A stretch of DNA of 56,814 bases from SZUA-430 sp964638635 (GTDB taxonomy: Bacteria; Pseudomonadota; Alphaproteobacteria; Micropepsales; Micropepsaceae): NCBI GenBank assembly GCA_964638635.1, contig CAZXAQ010000018.1, positions 1-56,814 on the forward strand, in the 5' to 3' direction. This document shows, piece by piece, positions 24,641 through 33,226 of this stretch (the first letter of the stretch is position 1; each line of letters starts with the position of its first letter). The notes beneath the pieces are model-generated. The model worked only from the letters and a program-made list of their open reading frames with translations. It made no database searches and was not told the DNA's origin. Both the position numbers and the translations under genes were made by a program.

Positions 24641-25465
24641 GTCGCGCAGGAGGTCGTTGATGCTGGTTTTCGAGCGCGTGCGTTCGTCGACGGTCTTCAC
24701 GATCACGGCGCAATAGAGGGACGGTTTGCCGGGGGCGCCGGGCAGCGTGCCCGCGACCACGACGGAGTAGGGCGGCACGCGGCCTTGGTGGATTTGGCCG
24801 GTTGCGCGGTCGACAATTTTTGTGGAGGCGCCGATGAAGACGCCCATGCCGATCACCGCGCCTTCGCCGACGATGACGCCTTCGGCGACTTCGCTGCGCG
24901 CGCCGACAAAGCAGTTGTCTTCGATGATGACGGGGTTTGCTTGCAACGGCTCCAGCACACCACCGAGGCCCGTGCCGCCGGAGATGTGGCAGTTCTTGCC
25001 TACTTGCGCGCAGGAACCGACCGTCGCCCACGTGTCGATCATCGTGCCTTCGCCGACATTGGCGCCGACGTTGATGAAGCAGGGCATCAACACGGCATTG
25101 CGGGCGACGTGGGCGGAGTGGCGGACGATCGCACCGGGCACGGCGCGGAAGCCGGCGCGCGCGAAGTCTTCGGCGGACCACGTCGCGAATTTCGACGGCA
25201 CCTTGTCGTACCAGTGCGCGCCGCCGGGGCCGCCCGGGATCGGTTCCATCGGGTTCAGGCGGAACGAGAGCAGCACCGCCTTCTTGATCCATTGATGCGT
25301 GTGCCATTCGCCGCTTACTTTTTCGGCGACGCGGAATTCGCCGACGTCGAGCGCGGCCAACGTTTCTTCGATCGCCTTGCGCGCGGGGCCTTGCGTCACC
25401 GGCGAGATCGTGTCGCGGGCTTCCCAGGCTTCGTCGATCGTCAGTTGCAGTTTCGTCCAGCTCAT
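24638..25465 (-). CDS. dapD: 2,3,4,5-tetrahydropyridine-2,6-dicarboxylate N-succinyltransferase
   Basis: This 275-residue trimeric left-handed beta-helix enzyme of the succinylase branch of lysine/DAP synthesis provides the precursor for the product used by DapE. The hexapeptide repeats run through residues ~100-225 (VGANVGEGTMIDTWATVG, GKNCHISGGTGLGGVLEP, IGMGVFIGASTKIVD). N-terminal helical and C-terminal KTSINDLLRD segments match the family. The ATG at 25465 overlaps the upstream HAD gene's stop. Its 3' end meets the 140-bp tandem repeat. Confidence 0.96.
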   Translation of the reverse strand: MSWTKLQLTIDEAWEARDTISPVTQGPARKAIEETLAALDVGEFRVAEKVSGEWHTHQWIKKAVLLSFRLNPMEPIPGGPGGAHWYDKVPSKFATWSAEDFARAGFRAVPGAIVRHSAHVARNAVLMPCFINVGANVGEGTMIDTWATVGSCAQVGKNCHISGGTGLGGVLEPLQANPVIIEDNCFVGARSEVAEGVIVGEGAVIGMGVFIGASTKIVDRATGQIHQGRVPPYSVVVAGTLPGAPGKPSLYCAVIVKTVDERTRSKTSINDLLRD

Positions 25466-26169
25466 GGGGCAGCCTTTACGCGAATGGTGGTCAGGAACTC
25501 GGCGAGGTCGTCGGTGCGGAAGTGCACGTGCGGCGCGTCCGCCGGCGCGTCGCCCCAGCCGCGTACCGCCGGGTCGGCGTGGCCGTCGGCTGCGCGCACG
25601 AGCACGGTCGTCATACCCAACGCGTGGGCGGGTGCCAAGTTGCGGTCGAGATCCTCGAACATCGCGGCGCGTTTTGGGTCGATTTCGTGCTTGTGGACGA
25701 AGCGCTCGAACGTCGCGAGCTTCGGCTTCGGGATGAAGTCGGCGTGGACGATGTCGAAAATGTCCTCCACGTGGTCGTGGATGCCGATGCGGTCGAGCAC
25801 GCGTTTGGCGTGGAAGACGGTGCCGTTCGTGAAGACGAGGCGGCGGCCGGGCAAGCGCTGGAGGGCGTCGGCCAACGCTTCGTTGGGCGGCACGACAGAC
25901 ACGTCGATGTCGTGCACGAAGTTCAGGAATTTTTCCGGCTTGATGCCGTGCAGCTGCATCAGGCCCGAAAGGGTCGTGCCGTGGTCGCGGTAGTATTGCT
26001 TCTGCAGGCGGTAGGCTTCGTCGGTGTCGACGTTCAGGAGCTCGCTGATGAAGGCGCGCATCTTGACGTCGATCTGCGCGAACAGATTGCAGGACGGCGG
26101 GTAAAGCGTGTTGTCGAGGTCGAAGACCCAAACGTCGATGGCGGTGAAGTCGGGCGGGGTTTGGGTCAT
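25462..26169 (-). CDS. Pyrimidine 5'-nucleotidase (HAD superfamily)
   Basis: This 235-residue HAD phosphatase has motif I VWVFDLDNTLYPP (nucleophile Asp), motif II VFTNGT and motif III KPKLATFERF with MFEDLDRN. The DLDNTLYP start and SDT1/PPM1-like cap place it with pyrimidine 5'-nucleotidases often found between argB and dapD in Alphaproteobacteria. The ATG at 26169 (MTQTPP) is preferred; a longer start would add 12 residues. It overlaps dapD by four bases. Confidence 0.88.
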   Translation of the reverse strand: MTQTPPDFTAIDVWVFDLDNTLYPPSCNLFAQIDVKMRAFISELLNVDTDEAYRLQKQYYRDHGTTLSGLMQLHGIKPEKFLNFVHDIDVSVVPPNEALADALQRLPGRRLVFTNGTVFHAKRVLDRIGIHDHVEDIFDIVHADFIPKPKLATFERFVHKHEIDPKRAAMFEDLDRNLAPAHALGMTTVLVRAADGHADPAVRGWGDAPADAPHVHFRTDDLAEFLTTIRVKAAP

Positions 26170-26236
26170 GGCGCAGGGGCGGAATAGCGTGCCGGGCCAC
26201 CTCATCGCAACCGAATGTTAACCACCTCAAGCAAAG

Positions 26237-26251
26237 CGCCCTTAAAGGGCG
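26237..26251. promoter_or_regulatory. Perfect short palindrome upstream of the DUF2336-like gene
   Basis: CGCCCTTAAAGGGCG is a 15-base palindrome (7-bp arms, one central A) in the divergent region between the HAD nucleotidase gene and the DUF2336-like gene. It could be an operator. No regulator is tied to it. Confidence 0.3.
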
Positions 26252-26283
26252 GGGCGTAGACTTAAGGCGGCTCAAAGGAACGA

Positions 26284-26709
26284 GTGACGGCCATGCTGAA
26301 ACGGATGATCAGCGACATTGGCGGGCGTGAAGCGCCGCGCGGAAAAATGTCCTATGCCGAGGCGCGCGCCTCGCTGGAGCGGCATGCGCACGACGCGCGG
26401 CTGTTCTTGGCGGCGCGCACGGACGTGGAGCCGGAGATTCTCTTCTATCTCGCGAACGACGAGACGACGGAGGTGCGCCGGCTTGTGGCCGCGAACTCGA
26501 GCACGCCCCAGCAGGCCAACAAACTTCTCGCCGCTGACGGCGACGAGGAGGTGCGCCTTGCGCTGGCCGCGAAGATCGGACGGCAGGTGAGCGATCCGGG
26601 CCTGACGCCGCGGGCGCATGCGCTCGCCAGCGAAGTGGTGGAGCGGCTGGCGCACGACAAGGCGCAGCGCGTGCGGGATGCGCTGGCGCAGGCGCTGAAC
26701 GCGCACTGA
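26284..26709 (+). CDS. Short DUF2336-like helical-repeat protein
   Basis: This 141-residue protein contains HEAT-like helical repeats: ILFYLANDETTEVRRLVAAN, then KLLAADGDEEVRLALAAKI, then RLAHDKAQRVRDALAQAL. These match the N-terminal repeat region of DUF2336 proteins, which are common in Alphaproteobacteria and normally run to about 350 residues. Only the first part is here, and the stop directly abuts the stop of the convergent gene with no gap. GTG 26284 (AAAGGA four bases upstream) is preferred to ATG 26293. It may be a natural short form or a truncation. Confidence 0.65.
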   Translation: MTAMLKRMISDIGGREAPRGKMSYAEARASLERHAHDARLFLAARTDVEPEILFYLANDETTEVRRLVAANSSTPQQANKLLAADGDEEVRLALAAKIGRQVSDPGLTPRAHALASEVVERLAHDKAQRVRDALAQALNAH

Positions 26710-27945
26710 CTATTGCGCTGGCGCCTCTTCGCGGCGTGCGGCGAATTCGAAGGTGAGGCCCGGGCGGCCGCCGGTGTCGATTTCGAGGAAGCCTGTACTC
26801 TTGAAGCTACGGCCTTGGCAGTCGCTTGCGTCGTCGATTTCGAATGTGGCGTCGCGGGTGCAAAACTGCTTCGTGCCGCCCCAGGTTTCGCCGACACCCT
26901 CGGCGCGATCGGCGGCGGCGAAAGCGTAGACGAAGCGATCGGTCAGACGGTCCTTGATGACTTTTTCGCATTGGCCGGGCTGCAAGCGCCACCAGCCCAT
27001 GGAACGTTTCTTGCCTTCGGATTCGAGCCCGAGGGCCGAGAAGATGATGTCTTGGGTGCGGTTGCAGAAGGTGAGGCCGGCGCCGGCTTGGTTCTTCGCC
27101 GCTTCGGCGAGCAGCTTGTTGTAGAGGCCGACGGCGTCGTTCGGCGCGATGCCGAGCGCGGTGCGGACTTGGCCTAAAGCTTCGATCAGTTTGGGGCCGA
27201 CGGCGCCGTCGATCGTGCCTTCGAAGCGGCCAAGGTCGGCGAGCAAGCGCTGCAGGCCCGCGACGCGGGCTTGGTCGAGCGACTTGAAGCCCGGGGTCTC
27301 GGCCAGCGTCGTGGTCCAGGCGGTTTTGCCTTCGGTGTCGACCTTGGCAAAGCCCTGGCTCTCGTAGCCGGGGCCGCATTGACTGCTGCCGTCGCTGGTC
27401 GCTTGGAACGTGCCCTTGCCGGTGCACAGCGTCTGCGTGCCGCCCCAGGTGCGGATCGGGCCGGAGTGGGCGAACGAGGAGCGGGCGAAGGTGTAGAACG
27501 TGGGCTGTTTCAGTTCGCCCTTGATGACGATGCGGCACTCGCCGGCGGGGACGATCCACCAGCCGCGCGTCGAGAGCAGGCCGCCGTTGCGGATGCCGAC
27601 GGCGATCGAGAGCGCATAGGAGGTGCGGTTGCAGAACTCGTAGTCGCTCTTGGCGCTGCGCGGCTGACGTGGCGGCTGGAGGCTGGCGACGGCGGGCGAG
27701 GGCTTCGGCACGGCTTCCGCGGGCGTGGTGCCCGGCGCCGAGACGATGCGCGGCTTCGAGGTGCGTGTGGTGGCGGGCTTGGTCGGCTGACGCAGTTCGC
27801 TGCCCGGCGTCATCGGCATGACGACGGGGCGCGGCGTGGTGGCGGGTGGCGGCGTCTCCTCGGCCGGTTGCGCGGCCGCAAGGCCGCTCAAGAGCGTGAA
27901 CGCGACCCCGGTCAGGAGCGCTAGACGGCGCAAGGAAGCGATCAC
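26710..27945 (-). CDS. Secreted protein with two DUF1036 domains
   Basis: This 411-residue exported protein has a signal peptide (LALLTGVAFTLLSGLAAAQ), a Pro/Thr-rich linker (~25-100), a first DUF1036 domain (~102-215, starting CNRTSYALSIAVGIRNGG, with GWWIVPAGECRIV), and a helical middle (~225-285, LADLGRFEGTIDGAVGPKL) that resembles a peptidoglycan-binding repeat. A second DUF1036 domain follows (~290-400, FCNRTQDIIFSALGLE, GWWRLQPGQCEKVI). Cysteines recur at equivalent positions in both domains, suggesting disulfides in the periplasm. Function is unknown. It is downstream of argB on the same strand. Confidence 0.8.
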   Translation of the reverse strand: MIASLRRLALLTGVAFTLLSGLAAAQPAEETPPPATTPRPVVMPMTPGSELRQPTKPATTRTSKPRIVSAPGTTPAEAVPKPSPAVASLQPPRQPRSAKSDYEFCNRTSYALSIAVGIRNGGLLSTRGWWIVPAGECRIVIKGELKQPTFYTFARSSFAHSGPIRTWGGTQTLCTGKGTFQATSDGSSQCGPGYESQGFAKVDTEGKTAWTTTLAETPGFKSLDQARVAGLQRLLADLGRFEGTIDGAVGPKLIEALGQVRTALGIAPNDAVGLYNKLLAEAAKNQAGAGLTFCNRTQDIIFSALGLESEGKKRSMGWWRLQPGQCEKVIKDRLTDRFVYAFAAADRAEGVGETWGGTKQFCTRDATFEIDDASDCQGRSFKSTGFLEIDTGGRPGLTFEFAARREEAPAQ

Positions 27946-27970
27946 TTCAAGCCCTTGAAAACGCAGAGAA

Positions 27971-28918
27971 CTATCCGCGCACGATCATGGTGCCTGCGCC
28001 GTGCTCTGTAAACAGCTCGATGAGCAGGACATGTTGAACACGGCCGTCGAGAATGACCGCCGCCCGCACGCCGCGCTCGACCGCGTCGATGCAGGTTTCA
28101 ACCTTGGGAATCATGCCGCCGGAGATTGTACCGTCTTTGATCAAAGCGCGCGCCTCGGTTGTGGTGAGGCGTTCGATCAAATTGCCGTTGCGATCCATAA
28201 CCCCTGGAACATCGGTCAGGAGCAGCATGCGGTCGGCCTTGAGGGCGCCCGCGACGGCGCCGGCCACCGTGTCGGCGTTGATGTTGTAGGTCTCGCCGCC
28301 GTGGCCGATGCCGATGGGGGCGATGACGGCGATCATGTCGGCACGGACGATCGCTTGCAGGACTTCGGTGTTGATCGTTTCCGGCTCGCCGACGAAGCCG
28401 AGGTCGACGGTTTCGTCCTTACCGGTGTCAGGGTTTTTGCGCGTCTTCAGGAGCTTCTTGGCGACGATCATCTGACCGTCCTTGCCCGAGACGCCGACCG
28501 CCTTACCGCCCGCGTTGTTGATCGCGGAGACGATCTGCTTGTTGACGGTGCCGGTCAGGACCATCTCGACGACGTCGATGGCGGCTTGATCGGTCACGCG
28601 CAAGCCGTCGACGAACGACGACTTGATCTCGAGCTTTTTCAGCATGGCGCCGATCTGCGGGCCGCCGCCGTGGACGACGACGGGGTCGATCCCGGTCTGG
28701 CGCATCAGCACGATGTCTTGCGCGAAGTGTTCGGCGACGCCTTCCTCGCCCATGGCGTTGCCGCCGTACTTCACAAGCACGGTCTTCTGGTCGTAGCGCA
28801 GAATGTAGGGCAGCGCTTCGGTGAGGACGCGCGCGGTCGCGCGCCACTTCGCGAGCTGACGGAGGTTTTGAACGCGCTCGTCTTTGCCTTGAAAGGTCGG
28901 ATCGTCGGGAGAGCTCAT
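27971..28918 (-). CDS. argB: Acetylglutamate kinase
   Basis: This 315-residue enzyme of arginine synthesis phosphorylates N-acetylglutamate. ATP/NAG-binding features include VLVKYGGNAM near the N-terminus, VVHGGGPQIG and the C-terminal GGMIPKVETCIDAVERGV. The extended N-terminal helix (residues ~1-35) is typical of arginine-sensitive hexameric forms, so feedback inhibition is likely. It lies 15 bases downstream of engB on the minus strand. Confidence 0.96.
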   Translation of the reverse strand: MSSPDDPTFQGKDERVQNLRQLAKWRATARVLTEALPYILRYDQKTVLVKYGGNAMGEEGVAEHFAQDIVLMRQTGIDPVVVHGGGPQIGAMLKKLEIKSSFVDGLRVTDQAAIDVVEMVLTGTVNKQIVSAINNAGGKAVGVSGKDGQMIVAKKLLKTRKNPDTGKDETVDLGFVGEPETINTEVLQAIVRADMIAVIAPIGIGHGGETYNINADTVAGAVAGALKADRMLLLTDVPGVMDRNGNLIERLTTTEARALIKDGTISGGMIPKVETCIDAVERGVRAAVILDGRVQHVLLIELFTEHGAGTMIVRG

Positions 28919-28933
28919 GCGCGTCCTGAAAAG

Positions 28934-29584
28934 CTAACGGCGCGCCTTATAGACGGTTTCGGCGAGGTCCGCGAGATGGGCGCGCAATTCCGGAATGCCG
29001 GTTTTGCTTTCGGCGGACGTGGCAATGACGTCAGGATGGGCGGCGGCGTGCTGCTTGGCCACTGCTTGAGCGGCGTTAACCGCCTCGGCGACTTCGCTTG
29101 GGTTCAGCTTGTCGGTCTTGGTCAGCACGACGAGGAAGGAGGCGGCCGCTTCGTCGAGGATCTCCATCATCGTGCGGTCGTTCTCGTTCGCGCCATGGCG
29201 GGCGTCGATGAGCAGGCAGACGCGGCGGAGCTGCGGCCGGCCGCGGAGATAGGCCTCGATCAGGCGACGCCAGTCGGCCGACATTGCCTTCGAGACGCGG
29301 GCGAAGCCGTAGCCCGGGAGATCGGCGAGCGTCAGCTTGTGCCCCAAGTCGAAGAGGTTGATCTCGCGCGTGCGGCCCGGCGTGTTCGAAACGCGGGCCA
29401 GCGTCTTGCGGTTCGTCAGCGCGTTCAAAAGGCTCGACTTGCCGACGTTCGAGCGGCCGGCGAAAGCGACCTCGGGCAGCTTCGTCGGCGGCAGGTCCGC
29501 GAAGGCGCGAACCGGCCGCAGGAACTTGCACTCAAGCGCGAAGAGCAGATGGCCTTGTTTGAGCGCACCCTTCGTGACCGTCAT
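28934..29584 (-). CDS. engB: Ribosome biogenesis GTP-binding protein YsxC/EngB
   Basis: This 216-residue small GTPase has G1 AGRSNVGKSSLLNAL, G2 at SNTPGRTREIN, G3 DLPGYGFA and G4 TKTDKL. It takes part in 50S subunit assembly. The ATG at 29584 overlaps the yidC stop (ATGA), as in other alphaproteobacterial rnpA-yidC-engB clusters. Confidence 0.95.
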   Translation of the reverse strand: MTVTKGALKQGHLLFALECKFLRPVRAFADLPPTKLPEVAFAGRSNVGKSSLLNALTNRKTLARVSNTPGRTREINLFDLGHKLTLADLPGYGFARVSKAMSADWRRLIEAYLRGRPQLRRVCLLIDARHGANENDRTMMEILDEAAASFLVVLTKTDKLNPSEVAEAVNAAQAVAKQHAAAHPDVIATSAESKTGIPELRAHLADLAETVYKARR

Positions 29585-31380
29585 TCGCCGGGTGCGCCGC
29601 GCTTGTCGGGTCTGTTCAACATCTTCGAAAGCCAGGCCGGCGTCTTGAGGTTGATGTCGATCGGCACGTTGAGCCGGCGCATGATGAGCCATTGCTGCAG
29701 GATCGAGAGCACGTTGTTCACCGTCCAATAGATGACGAGGCCGGCCGGGAACTGCGCCATCAGATACGTGAACATCGGCGGCATGATCGTCATCATTTGC
29801 TGCTGCACGGGATCGGTCGCCGGCGGGTTCATCTTGGTCTGGAACCACATGGTCAGGCCCATCAACACGGGCCAGACGCCGATGTGAAGCCACGACGGCA
29901 GCGCGTAGGGCAGCAAGCCGAACAGGTTGAAGAGCGAGGTCGGATCGGCGGCGGCGAGGTCTTGAATCCATCCGAAGAACGGCGCATGGCGCATTTCGAT
30001 CGTGACGAACAAGACCTTGTAGAGCGAGAAGAAGACCGGGATTTGGATGAGGATCGGTAGGCAACCCATCATGGGATTGATGTGCTCGCGCTGATAGAGC
30101 GCCATCAACTCCTGCTGCATCTTCAGGCGGTCGTCTTTGTGGCGCTCCTGCAGCGCCTTCATCTCGGGCTGCACTTTCTTCATTTTGGTCATCGACTCGT
30201 AGGAGCGATTGGCCAGCGGGAAGAAGAGAATCTTGACCAGGATCGTGAACAGGATGATCGCGATGCCGAAATTGCCGACGAGCTTGTTCAGCCAATCGAT
30301 GCCGCGGAACATCCAATACGTGATGATCGAAAACCAACCCCAGTCGATCGTCATGTCGAAGCGTTCGATGCCGAACTGCTTCTGATAGTCTTCGATCAGA
30401 GACACGACCTTGGCGCCCGCGAAGACGTTGTGGGTCACGGTCGTTGTGCCGCCGGCGGCGACATTGTGTGCGCCGAGAAGATAGTCGGCGCGGAACAGCT
30501 CGCTTTGGCCCTGTTGCAGGCGTGAGAAACGTCCGGTGAATTTTTCCTTCTGCGGCGGGATGATCGTCGCGATCCAGTACTTGTCCGTGATGCCGAGCCA
30601 GCCGCCGGTGCTCTCCAGCTTCATCTCGCCCTTTTGGAATTCGCGGGCTTCGGCATAGGTCGTCTTGTTCTGCAATATCCCTTGCAGAACGCCGAGCAGG
30701 CCTTCGTGGATCAGCCAATTCGCGGTGTGCTTCGGTTCGCCGTCGCGGGTCACCATCGCGTAAGGGTAGAGCGTGACGGGATTGGCGGACGTGTTCTCGA
30801 CCTTGTCGGTGATCGTGAACATGTAGTTGGCGTCGAGCGCGATCGTGCGCGTGAACTTCAAGCCTTGGCCGTTGTCCCAGGTCAGCGTCACGGGTGCGTT
30901 CGCGGTCAGCTTCGTGCCCGAGGCGGACCAGACGGTGTTCGCGTCGGGCACCGCGGTCGCGGAGCCCGGCGCCTGCGACCAGCCGATTTCGGCGAACGTC
31001 GCGCCGGCGGTTCCGCTCGGCGACAGGAAGACGATCTCCGGGCTCGTCTTGTCGATCGTCTCGTGATAGTCGCGCAAGCGCAGATCGTCGATCACGCCGC
31101 CCGTCAACTTGATCGAGCCGTCGATCTTGCCGTTGTCGAACTGCAGGCGCGCGCCGCTTGCCGCCAGAACCGTTTCACGCGGTTGCGGCGCGGCGGGTAT
31201 CGCGGTTCCCGGTGCGGAGGGAATGCCCGGAACGGCCGGCGCCGGATTTTGCTGTTCGATCTTCGCTTGCTGCGCGGCTTCGCGGTGCGGCGCCAGGAAG
31301 AAATAGTCCCACCCGAGAAGCACGACTAAGCACAGCACCATCGCCGCGATCAGATTGCCGGTGTCTTGTTGTTTGTTCAT
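29581..31380 (-). CDS. yidC: Membrane protein insertase YidC
   Basis: This 599-residue inner-membrane insertase has a first membrane helix at ~10-28 (LIAAMVLCLVVLLGWDYFF), a Pro/Ala linker, a large periplasmic beta domain (~65-350), and then the conserved five-helix core (~365-575) with LVGNFGIAIILFTILVKI, MMGCLPILIQIPVFFSLYKV and GLVIYWTVNNVLSILQQW. It assists SecYEG-dependent and independent insertion of membrane proteins. It sits 3 bases downstream of yidD. Confidence 0.97.
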   Translation of the reverse strand: MNKQQDTGNLIAAMVLCLVVLLGWDYFFLAPHREAAQQAKIEQQNPAPAVPGIPSAPGTAIPAAPQPRETVLAASGARLQFDNGKIDGSIKLTGGVIDDLRLRDYHETIDKTSPEIVFLSPSGTAGATFAEIGWSQAPGSATAVPDANTVWSASGTKLTANAPVTLTWDNGQGLKFTRTIALDANYMFTITDKVENTSANPVTLYPYAMVTRDGEPKHTANWLIHEGLLGVLQGILQNKTTYAEAREFQKGEMKLESTGGWLGITDKYWIATIIPPQKEKFTGRFSRLQQGQSELFRADYLLGAHNVAAGGTTTVTHNVFAGAKVVSLIEDYQKQFGIERFDMTIDWGWFSIITYWMFRGIDWLNKLVGNFGIAIILFTILVKILFFPLANRSYESMTKMKKVQPEMKALQERHKDDRLKMQQELMALYQREHINPMMGCLPILIQIPVFFSLYKVLFVTIEMRHAPFFGWIQDLAAADPTSLFNLFGLLPYALPSWLHIGVWPVLMGLTMWFQTKMNPPATDPVQQQMMTIMPPMFTYLMAQFPAGLVIYWTVNNVLSILQQWLIMRRLNVPIDINLKTPAWLSKMLNRPDKRGAPGE

Positions 31381-31383
31381 TGC

Positions 31384-31668
31384 TTACGTCTTGGCGTGGT
31401 GATGATGGGTGGTGCAGTCGGGAACAGGGTCGTAGCCTTCGCTGCCGCCCAGCCACTTGATCGGATGGCAGCGGGCGAGGCGCTTCAGCGTCAGCCAGGC
31501 GCCTTTGAAGGCGCCGTGCTTTTCGATCGCCTCCAGCGCGTAGGCCGAGCAAGTCGGCTGGTAGCGGCAGACGGGACCGATGAGCGGGGAGAGCGCGTAG
31601 CGGTAGGCGTAGATCGGCGCTTGGGCCAAGCGCTTGGCCGCGTGCGAAAGCGCGCTTCGAACGGTCAT
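31384..31668 (-). CDS. yidD: Membrane protein insertion efficiency factor YidD
   Basis: This 94-residue protein carries the family core RYALSPLIGPVCRYQPTCSAYA and the downstream RCHPIKWLGGSEGYDPVP, with the conserved cysteines. It aids YidC-dependent insertion at the inner membrane. It overlaps rnpA by four bases and precedes yidC, the standard order. Confidence 0.95.
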   Translation of the reverse strand: MTVRSALSHAAKRLAQAPIYAYRYALSPLIGPVCRYQPTCSAYALEAIEKHGAFKGAWLTLKRLARCHPIKWLGGSEGYDPVPDCTTHHHHAKT

Positions 31669-32054
31669 CGCTCCTCCGCTTTTGGGGGGCGGCCCCCATG
31701 CACTTTGCGGAGAGCCTGCTTCAGGTCTTCGATCAAGGCGACGAACGGCCGTTCCGCCGTCGCTTCGCGACCGATGAGAACATAGTCATGCCCCTTCGTC
31801 CCTAAAAGAGGCAGGACCGCCCGGGCCACCTCGCGCAAGCGCCGCTTCACGCGGTTTCGGACCACGGCGGAGCCCAATTTCTTCGTGGCGGTGAAGCCCA
31901 CGCGCAACGCGTCGAGGGGTGCCGGGGTCGGTGCCATCTGCAAGACGAGGCCCGGCGCCGACCAGCGGCGGCCGCGGCTTAGGCGCAGGAAATCGGCGCG
32001 TTTGAGCAGACGCGACACTTTGACCTTGGGATTTGGCGTGCCGGGCGCGGACAC
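31665..32054 (-). CDS. rnpA: Ribonuclease P protein component
   Basis: This basic protein subunit of RNase P matures tRNA 5' ends. The family signature KLGSAVVRNRVKRRLREVAR is present, as is the N-terminal LLKRADFLRLSRGRRW. No ATG is available: GTG 32054 (130 residues) is taken because it starts just after rpmH. GTG 32018 (118 residues), with AAGG six bases upstream, is an equally credible start. Confidence 0.92.
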   Translation of the reverse strand: MSAPGTPNPKVKVSRLLKRADFLRLSRGRRWSAPGLVLQMAPTPAPLDALRVGFTATKKLGSAVVRNRVKRRLREVARAVLPLLGTKGHDYVLIGREATAERPFVALIEDLKQALRKVHGGRPPKAEER

Positions 32055-32068
32055 GCGTCGCGCGGAAC

Positions 32069-32206
32069 TTAAGCCGACAGGCGCTTGCGGCCGTGGGCGC
32101 GGCGGCGGGCCAGCACCTTCTTGCCGTTGAGCGTGCTTGAGCGCGTGCGGAAACCGTGGCGGCGCTTGCGGACGATCTTGGAGGGCTGATAGGTGCGCTT
32201 GCTCAC
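32069..32206 (-). CDS. rpmH: 50S ribosomal protein L34
   Basis: This 45-residue ribosomal protein has the canonical SKRTYQPSKIVRKRRHGFR and ends KVLARRRAHGRKRLSA. It uses a GTG start at 32206 with AAGGA nine bases upstream. It is the first gene of the rpmH-rnpA-yidD-yidC-engB cluster. Confidence 0.97.
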   Translation of the reverse strand: MSKRTYQPSKIVRKRRHGFRTRSSTLNGKKVLARRRAHGRKRLSA

Positions 32207-32248
32207 GGCACGAAATCCTTGGGAATACGGTCGGCTTGGAAGGGCGCG

Positions 32249-32278
32249 GATATAGGGGAATTCCGCCCCCGAAGTCAA
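32249..32278 (-). promoter_or_regulatory. Sigma-70-type promoter for rpmH
   Basis: On the minus strand TTGACT (complement of 32273-32278) and TATATC (complement of 32249-32254) are separated by 18 bases. They lie about 45-70 bases upstream of the rpmH GTG. Both boxes are close to consensus, which fits a strongly expressed ribosomal operon. Confidence 0.6.
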
Positions 32279-32404
32279 TTCGTGAAGGGTTACCAAGGGT
32301 TTGGAGGCGTTCACGGGGCCTGCGCGAAGCTGTTATGTCGCGGTCAAGGCTTGCGGGTGGCATAAGCGGCAGCCCTTGCGGTCCCAATAGCGGAGTGTTC
32401 CCCC

Positions 32405-33220
32405 ATGGCCCTCACGCGTTTTCTCGTTGCTCTCCTCGCCCTCCTGTCCTTCATGACGCCCGCGACTGCCGACGAACTCGACAGCTATTTCTCCCTCAAC
32501 AATCCGAACGCCACGATGACCGTCGATCACAGTGCTTGGGAGCGCCTTCTCTCTGCCTACGTCGTGCAATCGGCGGACCGCATCAATCGTTTTGCCTATG
32601 GGCGCGTGAGCGCGGCCGATAGACGCGCGTTGAAGGCCTATCTCGCTCAGCTGCAGAGCGTGAAGGTGACCGCCCTGAAGGCCGACGAGCAGCGTGCGTT
32701 CTGGATCAATCTCTACAACGCGCTCACCATCGACGTCGTGCTCGACCGCTATCCGGTGAAGACGATCAAGGACATTTCGCTGGGCGGTGGGTTCTTCGCG
32801 TCGGGCCCATGGAAGAAGGCGCTGGTCACGGTCGAGGGCAAGGCGCTTTCGCTCGACAATATCGAGCACGATATCTTGCGCAAGGTCTGGCGCGATCCGC
32901 GCATCCACTACGCGGTCAACTGCGCGTCGATCAGTTGCCCCAACCTGATGGCCAAGGCGTTTACCGCGGCCAACCTCGACAAGATGCTGACGCAAGGCGC
33001 CCGGGACTACGTCAATCATCCGCGCGGCGTGCGCGTGCGCGCAGGCAAGGTCACGCTGTCGCGCATTTATTCCTGGTACCGATCCGACTTCGGGGCAAGC
33101 GACGCGGAGGTGTTGAGGCATGTCGCCGGGTTCGCGGAACCAGCGCTCAAGAAGCAGTTGGCGGATATCGATACGATAGACGGTTACGACTATGACTGGT
33201 CTCTGAATGAGGCTAAGTGA
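32405..33220 (+). CDS. DUF547 domain-containing secreted protein
   Basis: This 271-residue exported protein has a signal peptide (FLVALLALLSFMTPATA). The DUF547 core has DEQRAFWINLYNALTIDVVL, GPWKKALVTVEGKALSLDNIEHDILR and INCASISCPNL-like VNCASISCPNLMAKA. DUF547 proteins occur in many bacteria and in plants and have no agreed function. The conserved Cys/His/Asn pattern hints at catalytic or metal use. It may share a transcript with the TVP38 gene 6 bases downstream. Confidence 0.87.
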   Translation: MALTRFLVALLALLSFMTPATADELDSYFSLNNPNATMTVDHSAWERLLSAYVVQSADRINRFAYGRVSAADRRALKAYLAQLQSVKVTALKADEQRAFWINLYNALTIDVVLDRYPVKTIKDISLGGGFFASGPWKKALVTVEGKALSLDNIEHDILRKVWRDPRIHYAVNCASISCPNLMAKAFTAANLDKMLTQGARDYVNHPRGVRVRAGKVTLSRIYSWYRSDFGASDAEVLRHVAGFAEPALKKQLADIDTIDGYDYDWSLNEAK

Positions 33221-33226
33221 AGGGCT

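Noticed and set aside
24638..26275. A single 545-residue protein reading through dapD
   Set aside because: The upstream part is another frame of the HAD nucleotidase gene; dapD has a good ATG at 25465 with ATGA coupling.
28001..29731. 576-codon plus-strand open frame over argB and engB
   Set aside because: Antisense shadow; both real genes have intact motifs on the other strand.
32069..32404. Replication origin next to rpmH
   Set aside because: dnaA is absent and no cluster of DnaA boxes or AT-rich unwinding region is visible; in Alphaproteobacteria rpmH need not be near oriC.
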